A stretch of 64,000 bases of DNA from Osmia lignaria lignaria (lineage: Eukaryota > Arthropoda > Insecta > Hymenoptera > Megachilidae): contig NW_027478169.1 of NCBI RefSeq assembly GCF_051020975.1, forward strand, positions 6,138,001-6,202,000, read 5' to 3'. This document shows positions 1 to 14,129 of the stretch, one piece after another. Numbering within the stretch: the stretch's first letter is position 1; every line of letters begins with the position of its first letter. A program made the translations under genes and the position numbers. The notes under the pieces are model-generated. The model did not search any database. It was not told where the DNA came from and worked only from the letters and a program-made list of their open reading frames with translations.

Positions 1-284
1 AAGTTCCGAAGCGGCACCAACATAATAGAGATACAGACACACCGTGGCCCCTTTCTTTGAGGTAACTCTGCACTATTGCGAGCTGCAAATGCCACTTCCA
101 GCTTAGCTGTGCAGAAGAAGAACAACAAGAAGAAGAAATATCTCGAAATATGTCCGTCAGGCCCCTTCCCTTGAGATAAATTTGCAAATATCTCGGAAAC
201 CAAGCGAGCTATGGCAAAATGTTAAGAGACCTTTTTTATAGAGAATTATGTTTTCTACAATTTACGTTCTCTGATATTTTTTGA
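1..284 (+). repeat. Partial first monomer (left edge)
   Basis: 284 of the 322 bases are present. The variants AAGCGGCACC and TTGAGGTAAC match the subtype that recurs in the 34-51 kb complex repeat (for example monomers 34368 and 35978). The unit is cut by the window edge, so the array extends leftward. Confidence 0.9.
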
Positions 285-606
285 TCAGAAGCGTAGTTTT
301 CGAGATATATCGAGATATTTAAAAGTTCCGAAGCCGCACCAACATAATAGAGATACAGAAACACCGTGGCCCCTTTCTTTGAGATAACTCTGCACTATTG
401 CGACCTGCAAATGCCACTTCCAGCTTAGCTGTGCAGAAGAGGAACAACAAGAAGAAGAAATATCTCGGAATATGTCCGTCAGGCCCCTTCCCTTGAGCTA
501 AATCTGCAAATATCTCGGAAACGATGCCAGCTATGGGAAAATGTTAAGAGACCTTTTTTGTAGAGAATTAAGTTTCCTACTTTTTATGTTCTATGATATT
601 TTTCGA
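285..606 (+). repeat. Variant monomer with GATGCCAGCTATGGG signature
   Basis: This unit carries GCGACCTGC, GAGGAACAAC, CTCGGAATATG, GAGCTAAATC and GATGCCAGC together. The same combination occurs in monomer 32437-32758, exactly 100 repeat units away. GAGCTAAATC places a stop at codon 4 of the minus-strand frame in both copies, which is why neither has the 74-codon frame. Confidence 0.85.
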
Positions 607-3600
607 TCAGAGGCGTAGTTCTCGAGATATATCAAGATATTTAAAAGTTCCGAAGCCGCACCAACATAATAGAGATACAGAAACACCGTGGCCCCTTTCT
701 TTGAGATAACTCTGCACTAGTGCGAGCCGCAAATGCCACTTCCAGCTTAGCTGTGCAGAAGAAGAACAACAAGAAGAAGAAATATCTGGAAATATGTCCG
801 TTAGGCCCCTTCCCTTGAGATAAATCTGCAAATATCTCGGAAACGAAGAGAGCTATGGCAAAATGTGAAGAGACGTTTTTTGTAGAGAATTATGTTTCCT
901 GCAATTTATGTTCTATGATATTTTTTGATCAGAAGCGTAGTTTTCGCGATATATCGAGATATTTAAAAGTTCCGAAGCCGCACCAACATAATAGAGATAC
1001 AGAAACACCGTGGCCCCTTTCTTTGAGATAACTCTGCACTAGTGCGAGCCGCAAATGCCACTTCCAGCTTAGCTGTGCAGAAGAAGAACAACAAGAAGAA
1101 GAAATATCTCGAAATATGTCCGACAGGCCCCTTCCCTTGAGATAAATCTGCAAATATCTCGGAAACGAAGCGAGCTATGGCGAAATGTTAAGAGACCTTT
1201 TTTGTAGAGAATCAAGTTTCCTACGTTTTATCTTCTATGATATTTTTTGATCAGATGCGTAGTTCTCGAGATATATCAAGATATTTAAAAGTTCCGAAGC
1301 CGCACCAACATAATAGAGATACAGAAATACCGTGGCCCCTCTCTTTGAGATAACTCTGCACTATTGCGAGCTGCAAATGCCACTTCCAGCTTAGCTGTGC
1401 AGAAGAAGAACAACAAGAAGAAGAAACATCTCGAAATATGTCCGTCAGGCCCCTTCCCTTGAGATAAATCTGCAAATATCTCGGAAACGAAGCGAGCTAT
1501 TGCAAAACGTTAAGAGACCTTTTTTGTAAAGAATTAGGTTTCCTACTTTTTATGTTCTATGATATTTTTTGATCAGATGCGTAGTTCTCGAGATATATCA
1601 AGATATTTAAAAGCTCCGAAGCTGCACCAACATAATAGAGATACAGAAACACCGTGGCCCCTTTCTTTGAGATAACTCTGCACTATTGCGAGCTGCAAAT
1701 GCCACTTCGAGCTTAGCTGTGCAGAAGAAGAACAACAAGAAGAAGAAACATCTCGAAATATGTCCGTCAGGCCCCTTCCCTTGAGATAAATCTGCAAATA
1801 TCTCGGAAACGAAGCGAGCTATGGCAAAATGTTTAGAGACCTTTCTTGTAGAGAATTAAGTTTCCTACTTTTTATGTAGTATGATATTTTTTGATCAGAT
1901 GCGTAGTTCTCGAGATATATCAAGATATTTAAAAGTTCCGAAGCCGCACCAACATAATAGAGATACAGAAATACGGTGGCCCCTCTCTTTGAGATAACTC
2001 TGCACTATTGCGAGCTGCAAATGCCACTTCCCGCTTAGCTGTGCAGAAGAAGAACAACAAGAAGAAGAAACATCTCGAAATATGTCCGTCAGGCCCCTTC
2101 CCTTGAGATAAATCTGCAAATATCTCGGAAACAAAGCGAGCTATTGCAAAACGTTAAGAGACCTTTTTTGTAAAGAATTAGGTTTCCTACTTTTTATGTT
2201 CTATGATATTTTTTGATCAGATGCGTAGTTCTCGAGATATATCAAGATATTTAAAAGCTCCGAAGCTGCACCAACATAATAGAGATACAGAAACACCGTG
2301 GCCCCTTTCTTTGAGATAACTCTGCACTATTGCGCGCTGCAAATGCCACTTCCAGCTTAGCTGTGCAGAAGAAGAACAACAAGAAGAAGAAACATCTCGA
2401 AATATGTCCGTCAGGCCCCTTCCCTTGAGATAAATCTGCAAATATCTCGGAAACGAAGCGAGCTATTGCAAAACGTTAAGAGACCTTTTTTGTAAAGAAT
2501 TAGGTTTCCTACTTTTTATGTTCTATGATATTTTTTGATCAGATGCGTAGTTCTCGAGATATATCAAGATATTTAAAAGCTCCGAAGCTGCACCAACATA
2601 ATAGAGATACAGAAACACCGTGGCCCCTTTCTTTGAGATAACTCTGCACTATTGCGCGCTGCAAATGCCACTTCCAGCTTAGCTGTGCAGAAGAAGAACA
2701 ACAAGAAGAAGAAATATCTCGAAATATGTCCGTCAGGACCCCTCCCTTGAGATAAATCTGCAAATATCTCGGAAACGAAGCGAGCTATTGCAAAACGTTA
2801 AGAGACCTTTTTTGTAAAGAATTAGGTTTCCTACTTTTTATGTTCTATGATATTTTTTGATCAGATGCGTAGTTCTCGAGATATATCAAGATATTTATAA
2901 GCTCCGAAGCTGCACCAACATAATAGAGGTACAGAAACACCGTGGCCCCTTTCTTTGAGATAACTCTGCACTATTGCGAGCTGCAAATGCCACTTCCAGC
3001 TTAGCTGTTCAGAAGAAGAACAACAAGAATAAGAAATATTTCGAAATATGTCCGTCAGGCCCCTTCCCTTGAGATAAATCTGCAAATATCTCGGAAACGA
3101 AGCGAGCTACGGCAAAATGTTAAGAGACCTTTTTTGTAGAGAATTAAGTTTTCTACTTTTTATGTTCCATGATATTTTTTGATCAGATGCGTAGTTCTCG
3201 AGATATATCAAGATATTTAAAAGTTCTGAAGCTGCACCAACATAATAGAGATACAGAAACACCGCGGCCCCTTTCTTTGAGATAACTCTGCACTAGTGCG
3301 AGCCGCAAATGCCACTTCCAGCTTAGCTGTGCAGAAGAAGAACAACAAGAAGAAGAAATATCTGGAAATATGTCCGTTAGGCCCCTTCCCTTGAGATAAA
3401 TCTGCAAATATCTCGGAAACGAAGAGAGCTATGGCAAAATGTGAAGAGACGTTTTTTGTAGAGAATTATGTTTCCTACAATTTATGTTCTATGATATTTT
3501 TTGATCAGAAGCGTAGTTTTCGCGATATATCGAGATATTTAAAAGTTCCGAAGCCGCACCAACATAATAGAGATACAGAAACACCGTGGCCCCTTTCTTT

Positions 3601-3676
3601 GAGATAACTCTGCACTAGTGCGAGCCGCAAATGCCACTTCCAGCTTAGCTGTGCAGAAGAAGAACAACAAGAAGAA
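607..3676 (+). repeat. Eight-monomer duplication (607-~1100 and 3183-~3676)
   Basis: Monomers 607 and 3183 share CTGGAAATATG, GTTAGGCC, GAAGAGAGC and the rare GTGAAGAGACG. The following units (929 and 3505) share TTTTCGCGATATATCG, a perfect CGATATATCG palindrome. The spacing is 2,576 bp, or eight monomers. Similarity fades in the second half of 929/3505, where 929 has GACAGG and GGCGAAATG and 3505 has the ACATCTCG subtype and a 1-bp deletion. Confidence 0.75.
1251..2538 (+). repeat. 644-bp dimeric repeat, two copies
   Basis: Monomers 1251 and 1895 share the AGAAATAC and CTCTCTTTGAG variants. Monomers 1573 and 2217 share AAGCTCCGAAGCTGC. The alternation gives a two-unit period. Monomer 2539 repeats the 2217 type, and 3826 returns to the 1251 type. 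ACATCTCGAAATATG in place of ATATCTCG marks most units of this zone. Confidence 0.7.
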
Positions 3677-3825
3677 GAAACATCTCGAAATATGTCCGTC
3701 AGCCCCTTCCCTTGAGATAAATCTGCAAATATCTCGGAAACGAAGCGAGCTATGGCAAAATGTTTAGAGACCTTTCTTGTAGAGAATTAAGTTTCCTACT
3801 TTTTATGTAGTATGATATTTTTTGA
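3505..3825 (+). repeat. 321-bp monomer, 1-bp deletion
   Basis: GTCAGCCCC replaces GTCAGGCCCC near 3702. The single-base loss shifts the minus-strand frame, and this copy has no 74-codon frame. Confidence 0.9.
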
Positions 3826-6079
3826 TCAGATGCGTAGTTCTCGAGATATATCAAGATATTTAAAAGTTCCGAAGCCGCACCAACATAATAGAGATACAGA
3901 AATACCGTGGCCCCTCTCTTTGAGATAACTCTGCACTATTGCGAGCTGCAAATGCCACTTCCAGCTTAGCTGTGCAGAAGAAGAACAACAAGAAGAAGAA
4001 ACATCTCGAAATATGTCCGTCAGGCCCCTTCCCTTGAGATAAATCTGCAAATATCTCGGAAACGAAGCGAGCTATGGCAAAATGTTTAGAGACGTTTCTT
4101 GTAGAGAATTAAGTTTCCCACTTTTTATGTAGTATGATATTTTTTGATCAGATGCGTAGTTCTCGAGATATATCAAGATATTTAAAAGTTCCGAAGCCGC
4201 ACCAACATAATAGAGATACAGAAACACCGTGGCCCCTTTCTTTGAGATAACTCTGCACTATTGCGCGCTGCAAATGCCACTTCCAGCTTAGCTGTGCAGA
4301 AGAAGAACAACAAGAAGAAGAAATATCTCGAAATATGTCCGTCAGGCCCCTTCCCTTGAGATAAATCTGCAAATATCTCGGAAACGAAGCGAGCTATGGC
4401 AAAATGTTAAGAGACCTTTTTTGTAGAGAATTATGTTTCCTACAATTTACCTTCTATGATATTTTTTGATCAGAAGCGTAGTTTTCGAGATATATCGAGA
4501 TATTTAAAAGTTCCGAAGCCGCACCAACATAATAGAGATACAGAAACACCGTGGCCCCTTTCTTTGGGATAACTCTGCACTATTGCGAGCTGCAAATGCC
4601 ACTTCCAGCTTAGCTGTGCAGAAGAAGAACAACAAGAAGAAGAAATATCTCGAAATATGTCCGTCAGGCCACTTCCCTTGAGATAAATCTGCAAATATCT
4701 CGGAAACGAAGCGAGCTATGGCAAAATGTTAAGAGACCTTTTTTGTAGGGAATTAAGTTTCCTACTTTTTATGTTCGATGATATTTTTTGATCAGATGCG
4801 TAGTTCTCGAGATATATCAAGATATTTAAAAGTTCCGAAGCTGCACCCACATAATAGAGGTACAGAAACACCGTGGCCTCTTTCTTTGAGATAACTCTGC
4901 ACTATTGCGAGCTGCAAATGCCACTTCCAGCTTAGCTGTGCAGAAGAAGAACAACAAGAAGAAGAAACATCTCGAAATATGTCCGTCAGGCCCCTTCCCT
5001 TGAGATAAATCTGCAAATATCTCGGAAACGAAGCGAGCTATGGCAAAATGTTTAGAGACCTTTCTTGTAGAGAATTAAGTTTCCTACTTTTTATGTAGTA
5101 TGATATTTTTTGATCAGATGCGTAGTTCTCGGGATATATCAAGATATTTAAAAGTTCCGAAGCCGCACCAACATAATAGAGATACAGAAACACCGTGGCC
5201 CCTTTCTTTGAGATAACTCTGCACTATTGCGAGCTGCAAATGCCACTTCCAGCATAGCTGTGCAGAGGAAGAACAACAAGAAGAAGAAATATCTCGAAAT
5301 ATGTCCGTCAGGCCAGTTCCTTTGAGCTGAATCTGCAAATATCTCGGAAACGAAGCGAGCTATGGCAAAATGTTCAGAGACGTTTTTTGTAGAGAATTAT
5401 GTTTCCTACTTTTTATGTTCTATGATATTTTTTGATCAGACCCGTAGTTCTCGAGATATATCAAGATATTTAAAAGTTCCGAAGCCGCACCAACATAATA
5501 GAGATACAGAAACACCGTGGCCCCTTTCTTTGAGATATCTCTGCACTATTGCGAGCTGCAAATGCCACTTCCAGCTTCGCTGTGCAGAAGAAGAACAACA
5601 AGAAGAAGAAATATCTCGAAATATGTCCGTCAGGCCCCTTCCCTTGAGATAAATCTGCAAATATCTCGGAAACGAAGCGAGCTATGGCAAAATGTTAAGA
5701 GACCGTTTTTGTAGAGAATTAAGTTTCCTACTTTTTATGTTCTATGATATTTTTTGATCAGACGCGTAGTTCTCGAGATATATCAAGATATTTAAAAGTT
5801 CCGAAGCCGCACCAACATAATAGAGATACAGAAACACCGTGGCCCCTTTCTTTGAGATAACTCTGCACTATTGCGAGCTGCAAATGCCACTTCCAGCTTA
5901 GCTGTGCAGAAGAAGAACAACAAGAAGAAGAAATATCTCGAAATATGTCCGTCAGGCCCCTTCCCTTGAGATAAATCTGCAAATATCTCGGAAACGAAGA
6001 GAGCTATGGCAAAATGTTAAGAGACCTCTTTTGTAGAGAATTAAGTTTCCTACTTTTCATGTTCTATGATATTTTTTGA

Positions 6080-9000
6080 TCAGATGCGTAGTTCTCGAGA
6101 TATATCAAGATATTTAAAAGTTCCGAAGCCGCACCAACATAATAGAGATACAGAAACACCGTGGCCCCTTTCTTTGAGATAACTCTGCACTATTGCGAGC
6201 TGCAAATGCCACTTCCAGCATAGCTGTGCAGAGGAAGAACAACAAGAAGAAGAAATATCTCGAAATATGTCCGTCAGGCCAGTTCCTTTGAGCTGAATCT
6301 GCAAATATCTCGGAAAGGAAGCGAGCTATGGCAAAATGTTAAGAGACGTTTTTTGTAGAGAATTATGTTTCCTACAATTTATGTTCTATGATATTTTTTG
6401 ATCAGAAGCGTAGTTTTCGAGATATATCGAGATATTTAAAAGTTCCGAAGCCGCACCAACATAATAAAGATACAGAAACACCGTGGCCCCTTTCTTTGAG
6501 ATAACTCTGCACTAGTGCGAGCCACAAATGCCACTTCCAGCTTAGCTGTGCAGAAGAAGAACAACAAGAAGAAGAAATATCTCGAAATATGTCCGTCAGG
6601 CCCCTTCCCTTGAGATAAATCTGCAAATATCTCGGAAACGAAGCGAGCTATGGCAAAATGTTAAGAGACCGTTTTTGTAGAGAATTAAGTTTCCTACTTT
6701 TTATGTTCTATGATATTTTTTGATGAGACGCGTAGTTCTCGAGATATATCAAGATATTTAAAAGTTCCGAAGCCGCACCAACATAATAGAGATACAGAAA
6801 CACCGTGGCCCCTTTCTTTGAGATAACTCTGCACTAGTGCGAGCCGCAAATGCCACTTCCAGCTTAGCTGTGCAGAAGAAGAACAACAAGAAGAAGAAAT
6901 ATCTCGAAATATGTCCGTCAGGCCCCTTCCCTTGAAATATATCTGCAAATATCTCGGAAACGAAGCGAGCTATGGCAAAATGTTAAGAAACCGTTTTTGT
7001 AGAGAATTAAGTTTCCTACTTTTTATGTTCTATGATATTTTTTGATCGGACGCGTAGTTCTCGAGATATATCAAGATATTTAAAAGTTCCGAAGCCGCAC
7101 CAACATAATAGAGATACAGAAACACCGTGGCCCCTTTCGTTGAGATAACTCTGCACTAGTGCGAGCCGCAAATGCCACTTCCAGCTTAACTGTGCAGAAG
7201 AAGAACAACAAGAAGAAGAAATATCTCGAAATATGTCCGTCAGGCCCCTTCCCTTGAGATAAATCTGCAAATATCTCGGAAACGAAGCGAGCTATGGCAA
7301 AATGTTAAGAGACCTTTTTTGTAGAGAATTAAGTTTCCTACTTTTTATGTTCTATGATATTTTTTGATCAGATGCGTAGTTCTCGAGATATATCAAGATA
7401 TTTAAAAGTTCCGAAGCCGCACCAACATAATAGAGATACAGAAACACCGTGGCCCCTTTCTTTGAGATAACTCTGCACTATTGCGAGCTGCAAATGCCAC
7501 TTCCAGCTTAGCTGTGCAGAGGAAGAACAACAAGAAGAAGAAATATCTCGAAATATGTCCGTCAGGCCAGTTCCTTTGAGTTGAATCTGCAAATATCTCG
7601 GAAACGAAGCGAGCTATGGCAAAATGTTAAGAGACGTTTTTTGTAGAGAATTATGTTTCCTACAATTTATGTTCTATGATATTTTTTGATCAGAAGCGTA
7701 GTTCTCGAGATATATCAAGATATTTAAAAGTTCCGAAGCCGCACCAACATAATAGAGATACAGAAACACCGTGGCCCCTTTCGTTGAGATAACTCTGCAC
7801 TAGTGCGAGCCGCAAATGCCACTTCCAGCTTAACTGTGCAGAAGAAGAACAACAAGAAGAAGAAATATCTCGAAATATGTCCGTCAGGCCCCTTCCCTTG
7901 AGATAAATCTGCAAATATCTCGGAAACGAAGCGAGCTATGGCAAAATGTTAAGAGACCTTTTTTGTAGAGAATTAAGTTTCCTCCTTTTTATGTTCTATG
8001 ATATTTTTTGATCAGATGCGTAGTTCTCGAGATATATCAAGATATTTAAAAGTTCCGAAGCCGCACCAACATAATAGAGATACAGAAACACCGTGGCCCC
8101 TTTCTTTGAGATAACTCTGCACTATTGCGAGCTGCAAATGCCACTTCCAGCTTAGCTGTGCAGAGGAAGAACAACAAGAAGAAGAAATATCTCGAAATAT
8201 GTCCGTCAGGCCAGTTCCTTTGAGTTGAATCTGCAAATATCTCGGAAACGAAGCGAGCTATGGCAAAATGTTAAGAGACGTTTTTTGTAGAGAATTATGT
8301 TTCCTACAATTTATGTTCTATGATATTTTTTGATCAGAAGCGTAGTTTTCGAGATATATCGAGATATTTAAAAGTTCCGAAGCCGCACCAACATAATAGG
8401 GATACAGAAACACCGTGGCCCCTTTCTTTGAGATAACTCTGCACTAGTGCGAGCCGCAAATGCCACTTCCAGCTTAGCTGTGCAGAAGAAGAACAACAAG
8501 AAGAAGAAATATCTCGAAATATGTCCGTCAGGCCCCTTCCCTTGAGATAAATCTGCAAATATCTCGGAAACGAAGCGAGCTATGGCAAAATGTTAAGAGA
8601 CCTTTTTTGTAGAGAATTATGTTTCCTACTTTTTATGTTCTATGATATTTTTTGATCCGACGCGTAGTTCTCGAGATATATCAAGATATTTAAAAGTTCC
8701 GAAGCCGCACCAACATAATAGAGATACAGAAACACCGTGGCCCCTTTCTTTGAGATAACTCTGCACTATTGCGAGCTGCAAATGCCACTTCCAGCTTAGC
8801 TGTGCAGAAGAAGGACAACAAGAAGAAGAAATATCTCGAAATATGTCCGTCAGGCCCCTTCCCTTGAGATAAATCTGCAAATATCTCGGAAACGAAGCGA
8901 GCTATGGCAAAATGTTAAGAGACGTTTTTTGTAGAGAATTATGTTTCCTACAATTTATGTTCTATGATATTTTTTGATCAGAAGCGTAGTTTTCGCGATA

Positions 9001-9920
9001 TATCGAGATATTTAAAAGTTCCGAAGCCGCACCAACATAATAGAGATACAGAAACACCGTGGCCCCTTTCTTTGAGATAACTCTGCACTAGTGCGAGCCG
9101 CAAATGCCACTTCCAGCTTAGCTGTGCAGAAGAAGAACAACAAGAAGAAGAAATATCTCGAAATATGTCCGTTAGGCCCCTTCGCTTGAGATTAATCTGC
9201 AAATATCTCGGAAACGAAGCGAGCTATGGCAAAATGTTAAGAGACCTTTTTTGTAGAGAATTAAGTTTCCTACTTTTTATGTTCTATGATATTTTTTGAT
9301 CAGATGCGTAGTTCTCGAGATATATCAAGATATTTAAAAGTTCCGAAGCCGCACCAACATAATAGAGATACAGAAACACCGTGGCCCCTTTCTTTGAGAT
9401 AACTCTGCACTATTGCGAGCTGCAAATGCCACTTCCAGCATAGCTGTGCAGAGGAAGAACAACAAGAAGAAGAAATATCTCGAAATATGTCCGTCAGGCC
9501 AGTTCCTTTGAGCTGAATCTGCAAATATCTCGGAAAGGAAGCGAGCTATGGCAAAATGTTAAGAGACGTTTTTTGTAGAGAATTATGTTTCCTACAATTT
9601 ATGTTCTATGATATTTTTTGATCAGAAGCGTAGTTTTCGAGATATATCGAGATATTTAAAAGTTCCGAAGCCGCACCAACATAATAAAGATACAGAAACA
9701 CCGTGGCCCCTTTCTTTGAGATAACTCTGCACTAGTGCGAGCCACAAATGCCACTTCCAGCTTAGCTGTGCAGAAGAAGAACAACAAGAAGAAGAAATAT
9801 CTCGAAATATGTCCGTCAGGCCCCTTCCCTTGAGATAAATCTGCAAATATCTCGGAAACGAAGCGAGCTATGGCAAAATGTTAAGAGACCGTTTTTGTAG
9901 AGAATTAAGTTTCCTACTTT
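6080..9920 (+). repeat. Ten-monomer-spaced duplication (6080-~6720 and 9300-~9920)
   Basis: The pairs 6080/9300 and 6402/9622 share AGCATAGCTG, GGCCAGTTCC, GAGCTGAATC, GGAAAGGAAGC, ATAATAAAGATAC and GAGCCACAAATG. The spacing is 3,220 bp, exactly ten monomers. Similarity stops near the next boundary: 6724 begins with GATGAGACG and 9944 with GATCAGATG. Confidence 0.8.
7046..8333 (+). repeat. 644-bp dimeric repeat, two copies
   Basis: Monomers 7046 and 7690 share TTTCGTTGAG and AGCTTAACTG. Monomers 7368 and 8012 share GGCCAGTTCC with the otherwise rare GAGTTGAATC. The dimer period is 644 bp. Monomer 7690 has an AGAAGCG start followed by TTCTCGAGATATATCAAG, which is a recombinant of the two linker haplotypes. 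Confidence 0.75.
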
Positions 9921-10265
9921 TTATGTTCTATGATATTTTTTGATCAGATGCGTAGTTCTCGAGATATATCAAGATATTTAAAAGTTCCGAAACCGCACCA
10001 ACATAATAGAGATACAGAAACACCGTGGCCCCTTTCTTTGAGATATCTCTGCACTATTGCGAGCTGCAAATGCCACTTCCAGCTTAGCTGTGCAGAAGAA
10101 GAACAACAAGAAGAAGAAATATCTCGAAATATGTCCGTCAGGCCCCTTCCCTTGACATAAATCTGCAAATATCTCGGAAACGAAGCGAGCTATGGCAAAA
10201 TGTTAAGAGACCTTATTTGTAGAGAATTAAGTTTCCTACTTTTTACGTTCTATGATATTTTTTGA

Positions 10266-13200
10266 TCAGATGCGTAGTTCTCGAGATATATCAAGATATT
10301 TAAAAGTTCCGAAGCCGCACCAACATAATAGAGATACAGAAACACCGTGGCCCCTTTCTTTGAGATAACTCTGCGCTATTGCGAGCTGTAAATGCCACTT
10401 CCAGCTTAGCGGTGCAGAAGAAGAACAACAAGAAGAAGAAATATCTCGAAATATGTCCGTCAGGCCCCTTCCCTTGAGATATATCTGCAAATATCTCGGA
10501 AAGGAAGCGAGCTATGGCAAAATGTTAAGAGACGTTTATTGTAGAGAATTATGTTTCCTACAATTTATGTTCTATGATATTTTTTGATCAGAAGCGTAGT
10601 TTTCGAGATATATCGAGATATTTAAAAGTTCCGAAGCCGCACCAACATAATAAAGATCCAGAAACACCGTGGCCCCTTTCTTTGAGATAACTGTGCACTA
10701 GTGCGAGCCGCAAATGCCACTTCCAGCTTAGCTGTGCAGAAGAAGAACAACAAGAAGAAGAAATATCTCGAAATATGTCCGTCAGGCCCCTTCCCTTGAG
10801 ATAAATCTGCAAATATCTCGGAAACGAAGCGAGCTATGGCAAAATGTTAAGAGACCGTTTTTGTAGAGAATTAAGTTTCCTACTTTTTATGTTCTATGAT
10901 ATTTTTTGATCAGACGCGTAGTTCTCGAGATATATCAAGATATTTAAAAGTTCCGAAGCCGCACCAACATAATAGAGATACAGAAACACCGTGGCCCGTT
11001 TCTTTGAGATAACTCTGCACTATTGCGAGCTGCAAATGCCACTTCCAGCTTAGCTGTGCAGAAGAAGAACAACAAGAAGAAGAAATATCTCGAAATATGT
11101 CCGTTAGGCCCATTCCCTTGAGATAAATCTGCAAATATCTCGGAAACGAAGCGAGCTATGGCAAAATGTTAAGAGACCCTTTTTGTAGAGAATTAAGTTT
11201 CCTACTTTTTATGTTCTATGATATTTTTTGATCAGATGCGTAGTTCTCGAGATATATCAAGATATTTAAAAGTTCCGAAGCCGCACCAACATAATAGAGA
11301 TACAGAAACACCGTGGCCCCTTTCTTTGAGATAACTCTGCACTATTGCGAGCTGCAAATGCCACTTCCAGCTTAGCTGTGCAGAGGAAGAACAACAAGAA
11401 GAAGAAATATCTCGAAATATGTCCGTCAGGCCAGTTCCTTTGAGCTGAATCTGCAAATATCTCGGAAACGAAGCGAGCTATGGCAAAATGTTAAGAGACC
11501 TTATTTGTAGAGAATTAAGTTTCCTACTTTTTACGTTCTATGATATTTTTTGATCAGATGCGTAGTTCTCGAGATATATCAAGATATTTAAAAGTTCCGA
11601 AGCCGCACCAACATAATAGAGATACAGAAACACCGTGGCCCCTTTCTTTGAGATAACTCTGCGCTATTGCGAGCTGTAAATGCCACTTCCAGCTTAGCGG
11701 TGCAGAAGAAGAACAACAAGAAGAAGAAATATCTCGAAATATGTCCGTCAGGCCCCTTCCCTTGAGATATATCTGCAAATATCTCGGAAACGAAGCGAGC
11801 TATGGCAAAATGTTAAGAGACGTTTATTGTAGAGAATTATGTTTCCTACAATTTATGTTCTATGATATTTTTTGATCAGAAGCGTAGTTTTCGAGATATA
11901 TCGAGATATTTAAAAGTTCCGAAGCCGCACCAACATAATAAAGATCCAGAAACACCGTGGCCCCTTTCTTTGAGATAACTGTGCACTAGTGCGAGCCGCA
12001 AATGCCACTTCCAGCTTAGCTGTGCAGAAGAAGAACAACAAGAAGAAGAAATATCTCGAAATATGTCCGTCAGGCCCCTTCCCTTGAGATAAATCTGCAA
12101 ATATCTCGGAAACGAAGCGAGCTATGGCAAAATGTTAAGAGACCGTTTTTGTAGAGAATTAAGTTTCCTACTTTTTATCTTCTATGATATTTTTTGATCA
12201 GACGCGTAGTTCTCGAGATATATCAAGATATTTAAAAGTTCCGAAGCCGCACCAACATAATAGAGATACAGAAACACCGTGGCCCGTTTCTTTGAGATAA
12301 CTCTGCACTATTGCGAGCTGCAAATGCCACTTCCAGCTTAGCTGTGCAGAAGAAGAACAACAAGAAGAAGAAATATCTCGAAATATGTCCGTTAGGCCCA
12401 TTCCCTTGAGATAAATCTGCAAATATCTCGGAAACGAAGCGAGCTATGGCAAAATGTTAAGAGACCCTTTTTGTAGAGAATTAAGTTTCCTACTTTTTAT
12501 GTTCTATGATATTTTTTGATCAGATGCGTAGTTCTCGAGATATATCAAGATATTTAAAAGTTCCGAAGCCGCACCAACATAATAGAGATACAGAAACACC
12601 GTGGCCCCTTTCTTTGAGATAACTCTGCACTATTGCGAGCTGCAAATGCCACTTCCAGCTTAGCTGTGCAGAGGAAGAACAACAAGAAGAAGAAATATCT
12701 CGAAATATGTCCGTCAGGCCAGTTCCTTTGAGCTGAATCTGCAAATATCTCGGAAACGAAGCGAGCTATGGCAAAATGTTAAGAGACCTTATTTGTAGAG
12801 AATTAAGTTTCCTACTTTTTACGTTCTATGATATTTTTTGATCAGATGCGTAGTTCTCGAGATATATCAAGATATTTAAAAGTTCCGAAGCCGCACCAAC
12901 ATAATAGAGATACAGAAACACCGTGGCCCCTTTCTTTGAGATAACTCTGCGCTATTGCGAGCTGTAAATGCCACTTCCAGCTTAGCGGTGCAGAAGAAGA
13001 ACAACAAGAAGAAGAAATATCTCGAAATATGTCCGTCAGGCCCCTTCCCTTGAGATATATCTGCAAATATCTCGGAAACGAAGCGAGCTATGGCAAAATG
13101 TTAAGAGACGTTTATTGTAGAGAATTATGTTTCCTACAATTTATGTTCTATGATATTTTTTGATCAGAAGCGTAGTTTTCGAGATATATCGAGATATTTA

Positions 13201-14129
13201 AAAGTTCCGAAGCCGCACCAACATAATAAAGATCCAGAAACACCGTGGCCCCTTTCTTTGAGATAACTGTGCACTAGTGCGAGCCGCAAATGCCACTTCC
13301 AGCTTAGCTGTGCAGAAGAAGAACAACAAGAAGAAGAAATATCTCGAAATATGTCCGTCAGGCCCCTTCCCTTGAGATAAATCTGCAAATATCTCGGAAA
13401 CGAAGCGAGCTATGGCAAAATGTTAAGAGACCGTTTTTGTAGAGAATTAAGTTTCCTACTTTTTATGTTCTATGATATTTTTTGATCAGACGCGTAGTTC
13501 TCGAGATATATCAAGATATTTAAAAGTTCCGAAGCCGCACCAACATAATAGAGATACAGAAACACCGTGGCCCGTTTCTTTGAGATAACTCTGCACTATT
13601 GCGAGCTGCAAATGCCACTTCCAGCTTAGCTGTGCAGAAGAAGAACAACAAGAAGAAGAAATATCTCGAAATATGTCCGTTAGGCCCCTTCCCTTGAGAT
13701 AAATCTGCAAATATCTCGGAAACGAAGCGAGCTATGGCAAAATGTTAAGAGACCTTTTTTGTAGAGAATTAAGTTTCCTACTTTTTATGTTCTATGATAT
13801 TTTTTGATCAGATGCGTAGTTCTCGAGATATATCAAGATATTTAAAAGTTCCGAAGCCGCACCAACATAATAGAGATACAGAAACACCGTGGCCCCTTTC
13901 TTTGAGATAACTCTGCACTATTGCGAGCTGCAAATGCCACTTCCAGCTTAGCTGTGCAGAGGAAGAACAACAAGAAAAAGAAATATCTCGAAATATGTCC
14001 GTCAGGCCAGTTCCTTTGAGCTGAATCTGCAAATATCTCGGAAACGAAGCGAGCTATGGCAAAATGTTAAGAGACGTTTATTGTAGAGAATTATGTTTCC
14101 TACAATTTATGTTCTATGATATTTTTTGA
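10266..14129 (+). repeat. Four-monomer higher-order repeat (1,288 bp), three copies
   Basis: Copies lie at 10266-11553, 11554-12841 and 12842-14129. Within each copy the four monomers are distinct: the first has CTGCGCTATTG and AGCGGTGCAG, the second AATAAAGATCCAG and AACTGTGCAC, the third CAGACGCG and GGCCCGTTTC, and the fourth CAGAGGAAG and GGCCAGTTCC. Corresponding monomers of the three copies differ at very few positions, much fewer than adjacent monomers. This is the classic signature of an HOR amplified by unequal exchange. Confidence 0.92.

Noticed and set aside
5362..5652. Plus-strand frames of 62-96 codons (also at 9930, 17014, 17336, 28262, 51842, 52060, 56243 and 62683)
   Set aside because: They appear only where single substitutions remove stops, for example GAGATATCTC or GAGATTACTC for GAGATAACTC, and lie antisense to the recurrent frame inside the repeat. 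They are absent from the great majority of units.
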